DNA from: Beggiatoa alba B18LD
GTDB lineage: Bacteria > Pseudomonadota > Gammaproteobacteria > Beggiatoales > Beggiatoaceae
DNA length: 64,000 bases
NCBI RefSeq assembly: GCF_000245015.1
Contig: NZ_JH600070.1
Location: forward strand, 372,001-436,000
Reading direction: 5' to 3'
The position numbers and the translations under genes are program-made. The notes under the pieces are model-generated. The model saw nothing but the letters and a program-made list of their open reading frames with translations. It was not told the DNA's origin and did no database searches. Of the stretch, positions 9,357 through 18,257 are shown in pieces. Numbering within the stretch: the first letter of the stretch is position 1; each line of letters begins with the position of its first letter.

Positions 9357-10513
9357 GATGTCAGCACCACCATGCTTTCTGAATGCCAACTGATATAAAC
9401 TTCATCTTTCCAAGTCACGCTTAATTTAGAGAATCGCCCTTGATTCGCAACAATGACTTGTACCCGTTTGCCCGAGTCTAAATTGATGTAGTAAATGGAA
9501 TGACTGCCTAAATAGGCGATGTCGTGAACAATACCTTTTGCCCAGTTATAGTCGCCTTCAGGTTGTTCTGTCAGAATCGAAATTTTTTCAGGACGAATCG
9601 CAACCCAGACTTGCATCCCCTCTTCGCCTGTAATGCCATGTTCTACATAAAATTTATTCGGCATCGTAGGGCAATCAATCACGACATAATCAGGCTCGTC
9701 TTCAATCAAAATCCCTTCAAACATATTTGCCGAGCCAATGAATTCTGCTGTAAAGCGACTGTTTGGGGTTTCATAAACGGCACTGGGCGCGCCAATTTGC
9801 AATAAACGTCCTTTATCCATAATGCCAATGCGCCCCGCCATCGTCATGGCTTCTTCTTGGTCATGAGTCACCATTACACACGTCACACCAACACGTTCTA
9901 AAATCTCCACTACTTCTAACTGCATTTGTCCACGCAATTTTTTATCGAGTGCGCCCATAGGCTCATCTAACAATAACAATTTAGGCTTTTTCGCTAAACT
10001 CCGCGCTAATGCTACCCGTTGCTTTTGCCCGCCTGACAATTGATGCGGTTTACGCTTCGCATATGGTGACATACGCACAAGCTCCAACATTTTCGCCACT
10101 TGCTCAAGGCGTTCTGCTTTAGGAATATTATCTTGCTTTAAACCAAATTCGATATTCTGTGCAACGGTTAAATGTGGAAAAAGCGCGTATGATTGAAACA
10201 TCATATTAACGGGGCGCAAATAAGGCGGAATAGATGACATATCTTGCCCATCAATATAAATTTTCCCCTCTGTTGGTACTTCAAAACCTGCTAACATCCG
10301 TAATAAAGTAGATTTACCACAGCCTGAACTCCCCAATAATGCGAAAATCTCACCCTTATTAATGGTTAAACTGACATTATCAACGGCTACAAATTTATCA
10401 AAGGTTTTTGTAACGTTTTCAATGCGAATATAGTTAGCATTATGAGAGGATGGCGATATAGGCTTACTACTATCGTTTGCTAATGCGGAGGGGTCTTCTT
10501 CAACCACTGCCAT
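9353..10513 (-). CDS. potG: Polyamine-type ABC transporter ATP-binding protein (PotG/PotA-like)
   Basis: This 386-residue ATPase powers the importer formed with the two permeases downstream. The Walker A motif GSSGCGKST is at about residues 61-69, the signature LSGGQKQR and Walker B LLLLDEPMGALD follow, and the H-loop VTHDQEEA is present. A C-terminal TOBE-type region (from about residue 290) is typical of PotG/PotA. It is the first gene of a leftward three-gene operon. The N-terminal 25 residues before the ABC fold are Ser/Pro/Asn-rich and probably disordered. Confidence 0.92.
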   Translation of the reverse strand: MAVVEEDPSALANDSSKPISPSSHNANYIRIENVTKTFDKFVAVDNVSLTINKGEIFALLGSSGCGKSTLLRMLAGFEVPTEGKIYIDGQDMSSIPPYLRPVNMMFQSYALFPHLTVAQNIEFGLKQDNIPKAERLEQVAKMLELVRMSPYAKRKPHQLSGGQKQRVALARSLAKKPKLLLLDEPMGALDKKLRGQMQLEVVEILERVGVTCVMVTHDQEEAMTMAGRIGIMDKGRLLQIGAPSAVYETPNSRFTAEFIGSANMFEGILIEDEPDYVVIDCPTMPNKFYVEHGITGEEGMQVWVAIRPEKISILTEQPEGDYNWAKGIVHDIAYLGSHSIYYINLDSGKRVQVIVANQGRFSKLSVTWKDEVYISWHSESMVVLTS

Positions 10514-10886
10514 AATGGGACATCTCCTTAAGATAAAGGCTTATAAAATAAAGGAAGTTATTGGTAAAGAAATGTAAAATATGTCATTAGATATACACAA
10601 TACTACACAGCAAATTTAAATTTGTAACGCCTCTATTTATTGCTATGCAAAAAATGAGAAATTGTTTTGCTTTAATTGCAATATGTAATTGTACTGACCT
10701 TATTTAGTTATTTTCCCGAGAACATTGATGTATTATATTTTCATGCTTGTCGCGCTTGTCTTTGCCTCTCCTGAAAACGATACGACCACTTAAGCTGCTA
10801 TGCGATTGTACTTAAAGTATTACTTTGTCACTATTACCACTCATATTGATATTACTACTATTCCTTTTAGTGACATCCATTAACTC
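10514..10886. other. Divergent intergenic region, no gene seen
   Basis: This 373-bp AT-rich region separates the leftward pot operon from a rightward signalling gene and must hold both promoters. A run of near-tandem TACTACTA/TATTACTAC text occurs near 10840-10865. I saw no convincing operator, RNA or small gene. Confidence 0.4.
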
Positions 10887-12995
10887 ATGAATATCGTCAT
10901 GAATGTCTCACAAATACACATACTTGTTGTAGATGATGCACAACTCATCCGCAATATGATGGTACAAGTGTTAAAAAAAGCAGGCTATATCGTCAATACC
11001 GCAGAAAATGGGCAAGAAGCAGTCGACTACTTCACTGAACATCATCCCGATTTAATCCTTATGGATGCTGACATGCCGATACTTAACGGCTTAGAAGCCT
11101 GTCAACGCATACGAGACCTACCAGAAGGCAAAAACGTTCCTATCCTCATCGTTACTGCATTTGGTGAACGTGAATGGGTCGACCGTGCTTACCAAATGGG
11201 CGCGACGGATTATTTAACAAAACCCGTTAATTGGCACGTCCTACGCAACCGCATCCACTACATCCTTCAAGCCCGACAAGCTGAAGAAGCCCTCTTTGAA
11301 GAAAAAGAACGCGCACAAGTTACCCTTGCCTCTATTGGTGATGGCGTTATCACCACCGATGCTGATGGCAATGTTGACTACATCAACCCCGTCGCCACCC
11401 GCCTGACAGGCTGGACAGCCGCTAAAGCCTATGGTCGCCCGCTACAAAACGTCTTTTTTATCATTGACGAAACCACAGGCGAAGCCGTCCCCATTTCATT
11501 ACAACGCTGTTTAGAACAAGGCGAAATCGACGATATTGCAAAAGAAAATCACGTTTTATTTAACCATCAAACCAAAGATTATTTTGCGATAGAAGACTCC
11601 GTTGCCCCTATCCGTGACCGCAAAGGCAATATTATCGGCGTAGTCGTTGTCTTTCACGATGTCACCGAATTAGTTTACAAATCCAAACATGACTCCCTAA
11701 CCGACCTCTACAACCGTCGTGAATTCGAATCTCGTTTAAAACGCATTCTCCACACCCGCACCCCAACCGAGCATTGCTTGCTCTACATGGATTTAGACCA
11801 ATTTAAAATTGTCAATGACCTTTGCGGACACGAAGCAGGCGACCAACTGCTAAAAGATATAGCACTACTCCTTAAGCAACGAGTTAAAGAATACAATGGT
11901 TATGGACGCGCTACGCTTGCCCGTTTAGGTGGCGATGAATTCGGCTTACTCCTAGAAAAATGCAATTTAGAACAAGCACTCAAAATTGCTAATAACATCC
12001 GTGTTGCAGTAGAAACCTACCGATTTTTCTGGCGTAGCGATGCCCAAGAAACAGGCGTTTTTAGCATTGGTATCAGCATCGGTCTTGTCCCTTTCAACAC
12101 CGAACATGCTCCCCAACATGACGTATTAGCCATGGCAGATGCCTCCTGTTTCGCCGCCAAACACGCAGGACGCAACATTGTCCACGTCTATCAAGAAAAA
12201 CACGCCGAACAACTCGAACGCCATAAAGAAATTCAATGGGTTTCCCTGATTAACGACAATCTCACCCGTGAAAATGGCTTTTCCCTCTACTATCAACCCA
12301 TCATGCCCCTCTCAGAACCTGAACAAGGGTTCTACTACGAAATTCTGCTACGCATGGACGACCAACGAGGTAACTTACTCTCCCCTGGTTCATTCCTATC
12401 AGCAGCAGGACGGCACAACTTAATGCCCGTTTTAGACCAATGGGTTGTAAAAACTGTCCTCCAATGGTTTGTTGACAACCCGCGCTACATCCCTCAACTC
12501 ACCCTATTATCAATCAACATATCGGGACACTCCCTCAGCGATAAAAACTTTTTAACCACCGTTATCGATGACATCCGTCATGCACCGATCCCCCCTTACA
12601 AACTCTGCTTTGAAATCAACGAAACCAGCGCGATAACCAACTTAAGTGGTGCAGTCAACTTCATGACCCAATTGAAAAAGCTCGGCTGTCGATTTGCCTT
12701 AGATAACTTTGGCTCTGGCATGTCCTCCTTTAACTACCTGAAGAACTTACCAATAGACTTTATAAAAATAGATGGGGATTTTGTAAAAGGAATCGTCAAC
12801 GACCCGATAGACTACGCCACCGTAAAAGCCATCAACGACATTGGGCACTTAATGCACTTAAAAACCATTGCTGAACGGGTAGAAACCAAAGCGATTTTAG
12901 ACAAACTCAAGGGAATTAACGTCGACTACGTACAAGGCTACTGGGTCGGAGAACCACAACCCCTTAAAATTAAAGAAATGATTCACAAAAGCTAA
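10887..12995 (+). CDS. Receiver-PAS-GGDEF-EAL signalling protein
   Basis: This 702-residue cytoplasmic protein joins a phosphoacceptor receiver (residues about 8-130; VVDDAQ, phospho-Asp in LILMDADMP, VTAFG, lysine in YLTKP), a PAS domain (about 145-265), a GGDEF domain (about 270-440) and an EAL domain (about 455-700). GGDEF is intact (ARLGGDEFG), so cyclic-di-GMP synthesis is plausible; no RxxD inhibitory site precedes it. In the EAL domain ExLxR is present as EILLR and KIDG and ERVE are kept, but the usual DDFG is DNFG, so phosphodiesterase activity may be altered. No partner kinase is adjacent. It converges with the next gene across 5 bp. Confidence 0.93.
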   Translation: MNIVMNVSQIHILVVDDAQLIRNMMVQVLKKAGYIVNTAENGQEAVDYFTEHHPDLILMDADMPILNGLEACQRIRDLPEGKNVPILIVTAFGEREWVDRAYQMGATDYLTKPVNWHVLRNRIHYILQARQAEEALFEEKERAQVTLASIGDGVITTDADGNVDYINPVATRLTGWTAAKAYGRPLQNVFFIIDETTGEAVPISLQRCLEQGEIDDIAKENHVLFNHQTKDYFAIEDSVAPIRDRKGNIIGVVVVFHDVTELVYKSKHDSLTDLYNRREFESRLKRILHTRTPTEHCLLYMDLDQFKIVNDLCGHEAGDQLLKDIALLLKQRVKEYNGYGRATLARLGGDEFGLLLEKCNLEQALKIANNIRVAVETYRFFWRSDAQETGVFSIGISIGLVPFNTEHAPQHDVLAMADASCFAAKHAGRNIVHVYQEKHAEQLERHKEIQWVSLINDNLTRENGFSLYYQPIMPLSEPEQGFYYEILLRMDDQRGNLLSPGSFLSAAGRHNLMPVLDQWVVKTVLQWFVDNPRYIPQLTLLSINISGHSLSDKNFLTTVIDDIRHAPIPPYKLCFEINETSAITNLSGAVNFMTQLKKLGCRFALDNFGSGMSSFNYLKNLPIDFIKIDGDFVKGIVNDPIDYATVKAINDIGHLMHLKTIAERVETKAILDKLKGINVDYVQGYWVGEPQPLKIKEMIHKS

Positions 12996-13000
12996 ACACT

Positions 13001-13342
13001 TCATGCTTCAAACGGATTTATAGCTAAAGTTGTCACCTGCCATCCAAACTGCTGTAAATCGACTTTACCCTGCCAAAAAATCACCCCTTCCGCTTCTAAC
13101 AATTGTTTTTGCCATAAATACAAATCACTATCCAGCGGAAAAGAAATTTTTCCCTGTGCATTCAACACTCGAAACCAAGGCACGTCACTATCAGGCGGTA
13201 AATGATGCAACGCATACCCCACTAAACGCGCCTGACGCGGTAAACCCGCTAAACGCGCAATCTGCCCATAACTCGCAACGTTACCGACGGGGATTTGTTG
13301 GACGATTGACCAAATGTGGGAGTATAGGCTTGAGGAGGACAT
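13001..13342 (-). CDS. Alkyltransferase-like protein (ATL, MGMT family without active cysteine)
   Basis: This 113-residue protein has the DNA-binding fold of O6-alkylguanine DNA alkyltransferase, including QIPVGNVASYGQIARLAG and the arginine-finger region. Where active enzymes have PCHRV, this one has PWFRV. The methyl-accepting cysteine is therefore replaced, as in ATL proteins, which bind alkylated guanine and recruit nucleotide excision repair instead of repairing directly. The length suits the bacterial Atl form. Repeat copy D begins only 8 bp upstream of the start codon, so its leader has been remodelled and no normal ribosome site is visible. Confidence 0.9.
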   Translation of the reverse strand: MSSSSLYSHIWSIVQQIPVGNVASYGQIARLAGLPRQARLVGYALHHLPPDSDVPWFRVLNAQGKISFPLDSDLYLWQKQLLEAEGVIFWQGKVDLQQFGWQVTTLAINPFEA

Positions 13343-13349
13343 AGCGATT

Positions 13350-13632
13350 TTAATCTGAGTTCTGCGAGTTTCTTTTAAAAAGACAACAGCTTGTTTGAAT
13401 CAGAATTCACAGAATTTTCAGAATTAGCAGAATTAAAAAGCGTGATTCGCATTAATTTCTTGGTTTAAGGGTTTTAAATCCTGCTAATCCTGTTAATTCT
13501 GAAAATCCTGATTCAGACAAGGTTTTAATCTTGTCTGGTGAAACCTTTTCACGTGTTCCGACAGACCTGCTAGGTTTTCAAAATCTAGCAGGTCTCTGTT
13601 TTATTTTATAAAACTTGCCGAACTCACGTTAA
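13350..13632. repeat. Family 1 palindromic repeat, copy D (full length)
   Basis: This is a 283-bp element with TTAA at both edges, terminal inverted repeats (left CTGAGTTCTGCGAGTTTCTT, right AAACTTGCCGAACTCACG), four CAGAATTNN units spaced 9 bp apart near 13401-13436, a matching opposite-reading arm near 13480-13515, and the CCTGCTAGG hairpin near 13565-13595. It lies in the same direction as copy E on the other side of the restriction-modification genes. Confidence 0.88.
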
Positions 13633-13634
13633 AT

Positions 13635-13708
13635 ATAGTAAACACACTATAAAACGATGCGAAGGACTGCCAGTCCTAAATTTAGTCACTTTATGGTACG
13701 TTTACTAT
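13635..13708. repeat. Family 2 short inverted-repeat element
   Basis: This 74-bp element has perfect 9-bp ends, ATAGTAAAC and GTTTACTAT, flanked by TA-rich DNA. It contains one half of the GGACTGCCAGTCC dyad seen doubled in the other copies. It lies immediately after family 1 copy D, upstream of the DNA methyltransferase gene. The remaining bases to 13836 show no other feature. Confidence 0.8.
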
Positions 13709-13836
13709 AGGGTTTAAAAACCTAATAGCTCCCTATATCTGACTAAAAGATTTCGTTGAACTCAGGCTATAATAATAGCTATGGTAAAATATCAATATTT
13801 TCATGTAATTTCTTGTTTTTTTTAATCAAGTTAAAT

Positions 13837-14796
13837 ATGTATAAAACAATAGATTTATTTGCAGGAATTGGTGGCATCCGTCTAGGGTTTGAAGCGCATA
13901 AATGTAAAAATGTCTTCTCCTCAGAATGGGACAAAGATGCACAAAAGATGTACTTTGCCAATTTTAATGAACAACCTCATGGCGACATCAATCTCATTCA
14001 ACCGAAAGATATTCCTGACCATGATATTTTATTAGCAGGCTTTCCTTGCCAACCGTTTAGCATTGCAGGTAAAGGCTTAGGATTTGCGGATACACGTGGC
14101 ACATTGTTTTTTAATATTGAAACTATTTTAGCCACGAAAAGACCACGTGCATTTTTATTAGAAAATGTTAAACGTTTAACAACGCATGATAACGGTAAAA
14201 CCTTTGCAATAATTTTAGAAAAACTCCAACAATTAAACTATTCAGTTTTCTATCAAGTGCTTAATTCATTAGATTTTGGTTTACCTCAAAAACGAGAACG
14301 CATTTATATTGTCGGTTTTTCTCAACCACTTAATTTCCAATTTCCAAAGCCATTAGGATATTACAAACCACTCGCCGATGTTTTGGAGCATGATGATAAT
14401 GTTCCTAAAAATTATTATTTATCCGATGCTTTAAAACAAAAACGGTTACAGCTTGTGAAAGGAATACCGCCTTATCCTTCTATTTGGCATGAAAATATTG
14501 GAGGAAATATTTCTGCCTTACCCTATTCATGTGCTTTAAGAGCAGGAGGTAGTTATAACTATTTAGTAGTCAATGGCTTACGGCGTTTAACTGATAGAGA
14601 AATGTTACGTTTACAAGGATTTCCTGAAGATTTTAAAATTAACTTGCCTTATTCAGCCATTCGTAAAGTTGTTGGTAATTCGGTCTCTGTTCCTGTCATT
14701 CAAGCGATTGCTGAAGAAATGATAAAATCATTACAACAACAAGCAAAACCCCCACTTAAACCATTACAATTCAACCTATTCGAATCAACATTGTGA
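13837..14796 (+). CDS. DNA (cytosine-5) methyltransferase of a type II restriction-modification system
   Basis: This 319-residue enzyme transfers a methyl group from S-adenosylmethionine to carbon 5 of cytosine. Motif I is DLFAGIGGIRLGFE, motif IV with the catalytic cysteine is GFPCQPFS, motif VI is ENVKRL, motif VIII QKRERIYIVG, and motifs IX-X include RLTDREMLRLQGFP and VVGNSVSVPV. The ATG at 13837 is chosen because motif I normally follows within a few residues; an in-frame ATG at 13756 would add a non-conserved tail. The GTG start of the endonuclease overlaps its stop. Codon use is more AT-rich than in neighbours, which suggests transfer. Confidence 0.95.
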   Translation: MYKTIDLFAGIGGIRLGFEAHKCKNVFSSEWDKDAQKMYFANFNEQPHGDINLIQPKDIPDHDILLAGFPCQPFSIAGKGLGFADTRGTLFFNIETILATKRPRAFLLENVKRLTTHDNGKTFAIILEKLQQLNYSVFYQVLNSLDFGLPQKRERIYIVGFSQPLNFQFPKPLGYYKPLADVLEHDDNVPKNYYLSDALKQKRLQLVKGIPPYPSIWHENIGGNISALPYSCALRAGGSYNYLVVNGLRRLTDREMLRLQGFPEDFKINLPYSAIRKVVGNSVSVPVIQAIAEEMIKSLQQQAKPPLKPLQFNLFESTL

Positions 14797-15854
14797 CAAC
14801 TATTAAAGATGCTAAATACGCATTAGATAAAATCATTGATAAGGCGCGAGTACATTTTTATAAACCAATTCAAATCGCTGAAATACTTTACCGTGATCGG
14901 GTAATACAAGATATTAATCTCATTGATTTAGCAACTTATCGGATAAGTTCGAAAAAATGGCGGGACATTATTTGTTTACAATTTTTAGGTAGAACGAGTG
15001 CCTCTTCAGCACGTTATCAAGATGATTTATTCAACGATAACGCAATTCCTCCTCCAATATTAGCTTGTTTAGGTGAAGAAAATCGCATACATCAAGGTAT
15101 CGTTGAAGCCTATATTTATCATCGATTTGCTCAACGAATTGGACAATTATCAACTGGGTTAGATTACTGTCAAACACATGATGCAAACACATTTCAACTC
15201 AGAGAGTTTTTAGCTCTTTTTTGGCACGAAGCGGGATTACGCCGTAGTATAGATAAAGTTTATGAAATCATTGTTTACGCGCTTTTCTCCACTTTAGTAG
15301 AAGTTTTAGAAGTTAATATTGATGTCAGCATTAATACTGAGAAAAAGACAATATTACAAGATTTTGAAGATTTTACAGAAGCAGTGATTCAATTAAATGC
15401 TAAAAAAACACATTATCGCTTAAAAGCACGAATCAATCGCACTGGCGTAACTAATGCTGCTGACAGAGGGTTAGATATGTGGGCTAACTTTGGGTTAGCC
15501 ATACAAGTCAAACATCTTTCACTAACTGAAGAACTGGCAGAAAATATAGTAACCGCTATATCCGCTGACCGTATTGTTATTGTGTGTAAAGATGCAGAAA
15601 AAAAGATAATCGTTTCATTATTAAATCAAATGGGTTGGAAATCAAAAATACAAAGTATTTTAGTAGAAAGTGATTTAATTCGTTGGTATGAAAAAGCATT
15701 GCGTGGAGAATTTGCAAATACTATTGCACATCATATCCTTAATAAACTGTCTGCTGAAATTCAACTTGAATTTCCTAGCACTGATAAAACAGAATTTATG
15801 GCATTTTTAAAAACGAGAGGCTATGAGACATTGACGCATAACTTTTGGTTATAA
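14793..15854 (+). CDS. Type II restriction endonuclease, HaeII-like
   Basis: This 353-residue protein starts with GTG in a GTGA overlap with the methyltransferase stop, so the two are translationally coupled. I recognise the N-terminal style (RVHFYKPIQIAEILY, then SKKWRDIICLQFLGR) and DKVYEIIVYALFSTLVEVLE as like the HaeII family, which cuts RGCGCY. The central GLDMWANFGLAIQVKHL, with D followed by QVK, could form the PD-(D/E)xK-type catalytic core. The recognition sequence is inferred from resemblance and unproven. The gene is intact, ending 18 bp before repeat copy E. Confidence 0.75.
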   Translation: MTTIKDAKYALDKIIDKARVHFYKPIQIAEILYRDRVIQDINLIDLATYRISSKKWRDIICLQFLGRTSASSARYQDDLFNDNAIPPPILACLGEENRIHQGIVEAYIYHRFAQRIGQLSTGLDYCQTHDANTFQLREFLALFWHEAGLRRSIDKVYEIIVYALFSTLVEVLEVNIDVSINTEKKTILQDFEDFTEAVIQLNAKKTHYRLKARINRTGVTNAADRGLDMWANFGLAIQVKHLSLTEELAENIVTAISADRIVIVCKDAEKKIIVSLLNQMGWKSKIQSILVESDLIRWYEKALRGEFANTIAHHILNKLSAEIQLEFPSTDKTEFMAFLKTRGYETLTHNFWL

Positions 15855-15872
15855 AATCATCTTTACGTATTT

Positions 15873-16095
15873 TTAACCTGAGTTCGGCGAGTTTCTTTTA
15901 AAAAAGACAATAGTTTGTTTGAATCAGAATTAACAGGATTTAAACCCCTTAAACCAAGAAATTAGTGCGAATCACGCTTTTTAATTCTGCTAATTCTGAA
16001 AATTCTGTGAATTCTGATTCAGATAAAAAAAGACCTACTAGGTTTTGAAAATCTAGCAGGTCTTTGTTTTTTTATAAATCCCGCAAGGCTCAAGT
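15873..16095. repeat. Family 1 palindromic repeat, copy E
   Basis: This is a 223-bp element starting TTAACCTGAGTTCGGCGAG and ending in a degraded right terminus, CCCGCAAGGCTCAAG. The AATTCTG arm and the hairpin GACCTACTAGG...CTAGCAGGTC (about 16031-16061) with a T-rich tail are present. Same orientation as copy D, so the restriction-modification pair lies between direct repeats. Confidence 0.85.
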
Positions 16096-16146
16096 GATTT
16101 TTACGCATTCCCACGCAAAAGAGCGTGAGAACGGGTAAAAATAACC

Positions 16147-16686
16147 TTACAACACCGTATCCAGCTCTACATCAAACGTATTCAAAATCACGTCAATCGC
16201 GGACATTCTTGCACCGTGTTGTACTGCGTCTAAAATATCCGCGTCATCCCAACCTAATGCCCGTAATGCATTTAAATCAGCAACATCCGCTTTTTTGCAG
16301 TTTTTCACCGATTTTAAAACAAAAGTCAGCATTTTGTTTTCTTTCTCGCTTAATTTTGGGCTTTGTTGCGTCTGCTTGAGATGTGCCACATCATCCATTT
16401 GCCAGCCCATCAAGTTGACCAGTAAAGCAGTATTAAAATCAATGCAATATTGACAATTGGTGTTGCTAGACACTAACAAACGCACGCACGCCAATAAAGG
16501 CGCGGATAGCGTTTTGTGGGTCATGTAGTAGTCAATAAAATTGAGTTGTTGTTTATAAAGTTCTGGGCTAATACTCCAAATCTGTGAGGAGTTTGGCACT
16601 CTGCCCCGTAATGCAATGATGTGTTTGTATAATTCGGCGATTTCACCCGTTGCAGTTTCTGGGCTGATGGTTCTAATTAAGGGCAT
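16147..16686 (-). CDS. Carboxymuconolactone decarboxylase/AhpD-like family protein
   Basis: This 179-residue all-helical protein carries a CxxC motif in SNTNCQYCIDFNTALL and a downstream HGARMSAIDVILNTF segment. Both are typical of the AhpD-like branch, in which the cysteines reduce peroxides or act in redox stress. A good ribosome site (AAAGGAAG) precedes the ATG. Two palindromes upstream (16709-16724 and 16744-16759) look like operators for a TetR-type repressor, so expression is probably induced by a reactive compound. The regulator gene is not adjacent. It is separated from the DJ-1-like gene by a terminator, so the two are not one transcript. Confidence 0.85.
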   Translation of the reverse strand: MPLIRTISPETATGEIAELYKHIIALRGRVPNSSQIWSISPELYKQQLNFIDYYMTHKTLSAPLLACVRLLVSSNTNCQYCIDFNTALLVNLMGWQMDDVAHLKQTQQSPKLSEKENKMLTFVLKSVKNCKKADVADLNALRALGWDDADILDAVQHGARMSAIDVILNTFDVELDTVL

Positions 16687-16708
16687 GGTAGTCTTCCTTT
16701 TAAAGTAG

Positions 16709-16724
16709 TTGACCGATTAGTCAA
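16709..16724 (-). promoter_or_regulatory. Palindromic operator candidate 1
   Basis: TTGACCGATTAGTCAA on the plus strand has 5-bp perfect outer arms (TTGAC/GTCAA). It lies 23 bp upstream of the CMD-family gene start and 35 bp from a second, better palindrome of the same design. Confidence 0.6.
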
Positions 16725-16743
16725 GGGCTAGTTTAAATAGAAG

Positions 16744-16759
16744 TTGACTATTTAGTCAA
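16744..16759 (-). promoter_or_regulatory. Palindromic operator candidate 2
   Basis: TTGACTATTTAGTCAA has perfect 7-bp arms around two central bases. Two related sites centred 35 bp apart resemble a TetR-family operator pair; family assignment of the regulator is inference. Confidence 0.65.
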
Positions 16760-16776
16760 GTGGTAATGTAATAAAA

Positions 16777-16811
16777 AAGGACTAGCCCTATTTAAATAGC
16801 TACTAGTCCTT
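16777..16811 (-). terminator. Rho-independent terminator of the DJ-1-like gene
   Basis: The 9-bp arms AAGGACTAG and CTAGTCCTT enclose a 17-base loop. Read leftward the hairpin is followed by a run of T (TTTTTTATT), which fits termination of the gene ending at 16831. Confidence 0.75.
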
Positions 16812-16830
16812 AATATTTAAAAAATTTTAT

Positions 16831-17415
16831 TTATAGCGTAATTTTTGTTCCCAGCAATTCAAGGAATTTTGCTAACCATTGCGGATGGGCTGGCCATGCG
16901 GGGGCGGTGACTAAGTTGCCGTCGACATAGGCATCGGTCACAGCAATATCGACCCAGCAACCGCCTGTATTATTGATTTCTGGCGCGACAGCAGGATAAG
17001 CCGAGCAGCTTTTACCGCTCACAACGCCCGCCGCAGTGAGAATTTGCGCACCGTGACAAACAGCAGCAATGGGTTTGTTGGTTTCGGCGAAGTGTTTGAC
17101 GATTGTAATAATGTCAGGATTTAGGCGTAAATATTCAGGCGCACGTCCCCCTGGAATTAAAAGCGCGTCGTAGTCACTGGCTTTAATATCGGCAAAGGTG
17201 GCGTTGAGGGTGAAATTATGCCCGACTTTTTCGCTGTAGGTTTGGTCGCCTTCAAAATCATGGATAGCAGTTCGAACAATATCACCTTGTTTTTTCTGGG
17301 GACAAACGGCGTGGACAATGTGCCCTACCATGGTTAGGGCTTGGAACGGTACCATGATTTCATAATCTTCAACATAATCACCCGCTAAAAGCAGAATTTT
17401 TTTAGCACTCATCAT
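16831..17415 (-). CDS. DJ-1/PfpI family protein
   Basis: This 194-residue protein has the flavodoxin-like fold of the DJ-1/PfpI superfamily. The nucleophile elbow [10 protein letters not shown] holds the conserved cysteine (about residue 122), and the acidic partner is in GDYVEDYE near the N-terminus. Members act as glyoxalase III/deglycases, chaperones or amidases; which applies is not decidable from the sequence. It ends at a clear terminator, and its neighbour is a CMD/AhpD-like redox protein, so an electrophile or oxidative stress role is reasonable. Two adjacent ATGs (17415, 17412) are possible starts. Confidence 0.9.
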   Translation of the reverse strand: MMSAKKILLLAGDYVEDYEIMVPFQALTMVGHIVHAVCPQKKQGDIVRTAIHDFEGDQTYSEKVGHNFTLNATFADIKASDYDALLIPGGRAPEYLRLNPDIITIVKHFAETNKPIAAVCHGAQILTAAGVVSGKSCSAYPAVAPEINNTGGCWVDIAVTDAYVDGNLVTAPAWPAHPQWLAKFLELLGTKITL

Positions 17416-17504
17416 GAACTCTCTGAATAAATGGGAGGGATTGTTTTGCTTGTTAAATGGGAGCGTAACAAGCCCTTATTCAGTGTGGGAGTTGTTGGGA
17501 ATAA

Positions 17505-18257
17505 TCAAGTTGATTTTGTCGGTGTTGCCAAATTGCTGGCGTGTAAACCGCATTCTTTTTTCGTGCCTGCTTCCCACCACCAACGCCCTTCGCGCTCATG
17601 TTGATGCGGTAAAACAGGGCGGGTACAGGGTTCACAGCCGATGCTAACAAAGCCTTTTTCGTGTAAAGGATTATAAGGAACTTCATAGAGTTGGATGTAG
17701 TTCCACACTTGGACGGATGTCCAGTTAGCAAGCGGGTTAAATTTGACTAAGGTTTTTTCTGCGGTAGAAAATGCGTTGTCTTTTTCAATGACGGCAAGTT
17801 GTGCACGAGTGTCTAGGCTTTGGTCTTTGCGTTGTCCTGTTATCCATGCGTCGAGTTGGCTCAGTTGGCGTTTAAGTGGTGCAACTTTGCGGATGCCACA
17901 GCATTCTTGATGTCCGTCTTGTAGAAAGCTGAATAAGCCTTTTTCTTTGACAAACCGTTCTAATGCGCTCGTTTCAGGGGTGAGTATGTTTAAATCGCAG
18001 TGGTAATGGGTACGAACTGTTTCTAAAAAGCGATAAGTTTCAGGGTGTAAACGTCCTGTATCTAAACAGAAAACCGTAACGGATTTTTTAAGCAGTTGAT
18101 AGACCATGTCGATAAGGACGACATCTTCAGCCCCACTGAAGGCAATCGCTATATTTTCATAATGTTGTAATGCAAGTTGTAGAATTGCTTTAGGGGATTG
18201 GCTGGCATAATCAGCCGCATAGGTTTGAATTTGTTCGTCTGTGAAGCGGGCAGTCAT
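17505..18257 (-). CDS. cysH: Assimilatory adenylyl-sulfate (APS) reductase
   Basis: This 250-residue protein belongs to the CysH family and would reduce activated sulfate to sulfite with thioredoxin. The P-loop-like [11 protein letters not shown] is present. The cysteine pairs CCGIRK and CEPCT bind a [4Fe-4S] cluster and mark the APS-using bacterial form rather than the cluster-free PAPS form. The catalytic cysteine is in KKECGLH near the C-terminus. A ribosome site (AGGAAA) precedes the ATG at 18257. No other sulfate assimilation gene is adjacent. The tail after CGLH extends about 14 residues. Confidence 0.93.
   Translation of the reverse strand: MTARFTDEQIQTYAADYASQSPKAILQLALQHYENIAIAFSGAEDVVLIDMVYQLLKKSVTVFCLDTGRLHPETYRFLETVRTHYHCDLNILTPETSALERFVKEKGLFSFLQDGHQECCGIRKVAPLKRQLSQLDAWITGQRKDQSLDTRAQLAVIEKDNAFSTAEKTLVKFNPLANWTSVQVWNYIQLYEVPYNPLHEKGFVSIGCEPCTRPVLPHQHEREGRWWWEAGTKKECGLHASNLATPTKST

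Noticed and set aside
13756-13836. Longer N-terminus of the methyltransferase from an upstream ATG
   Set aside because: The extra residues are hydrophobic and non-conserved; motif I starts properly from the ATG at 13837.
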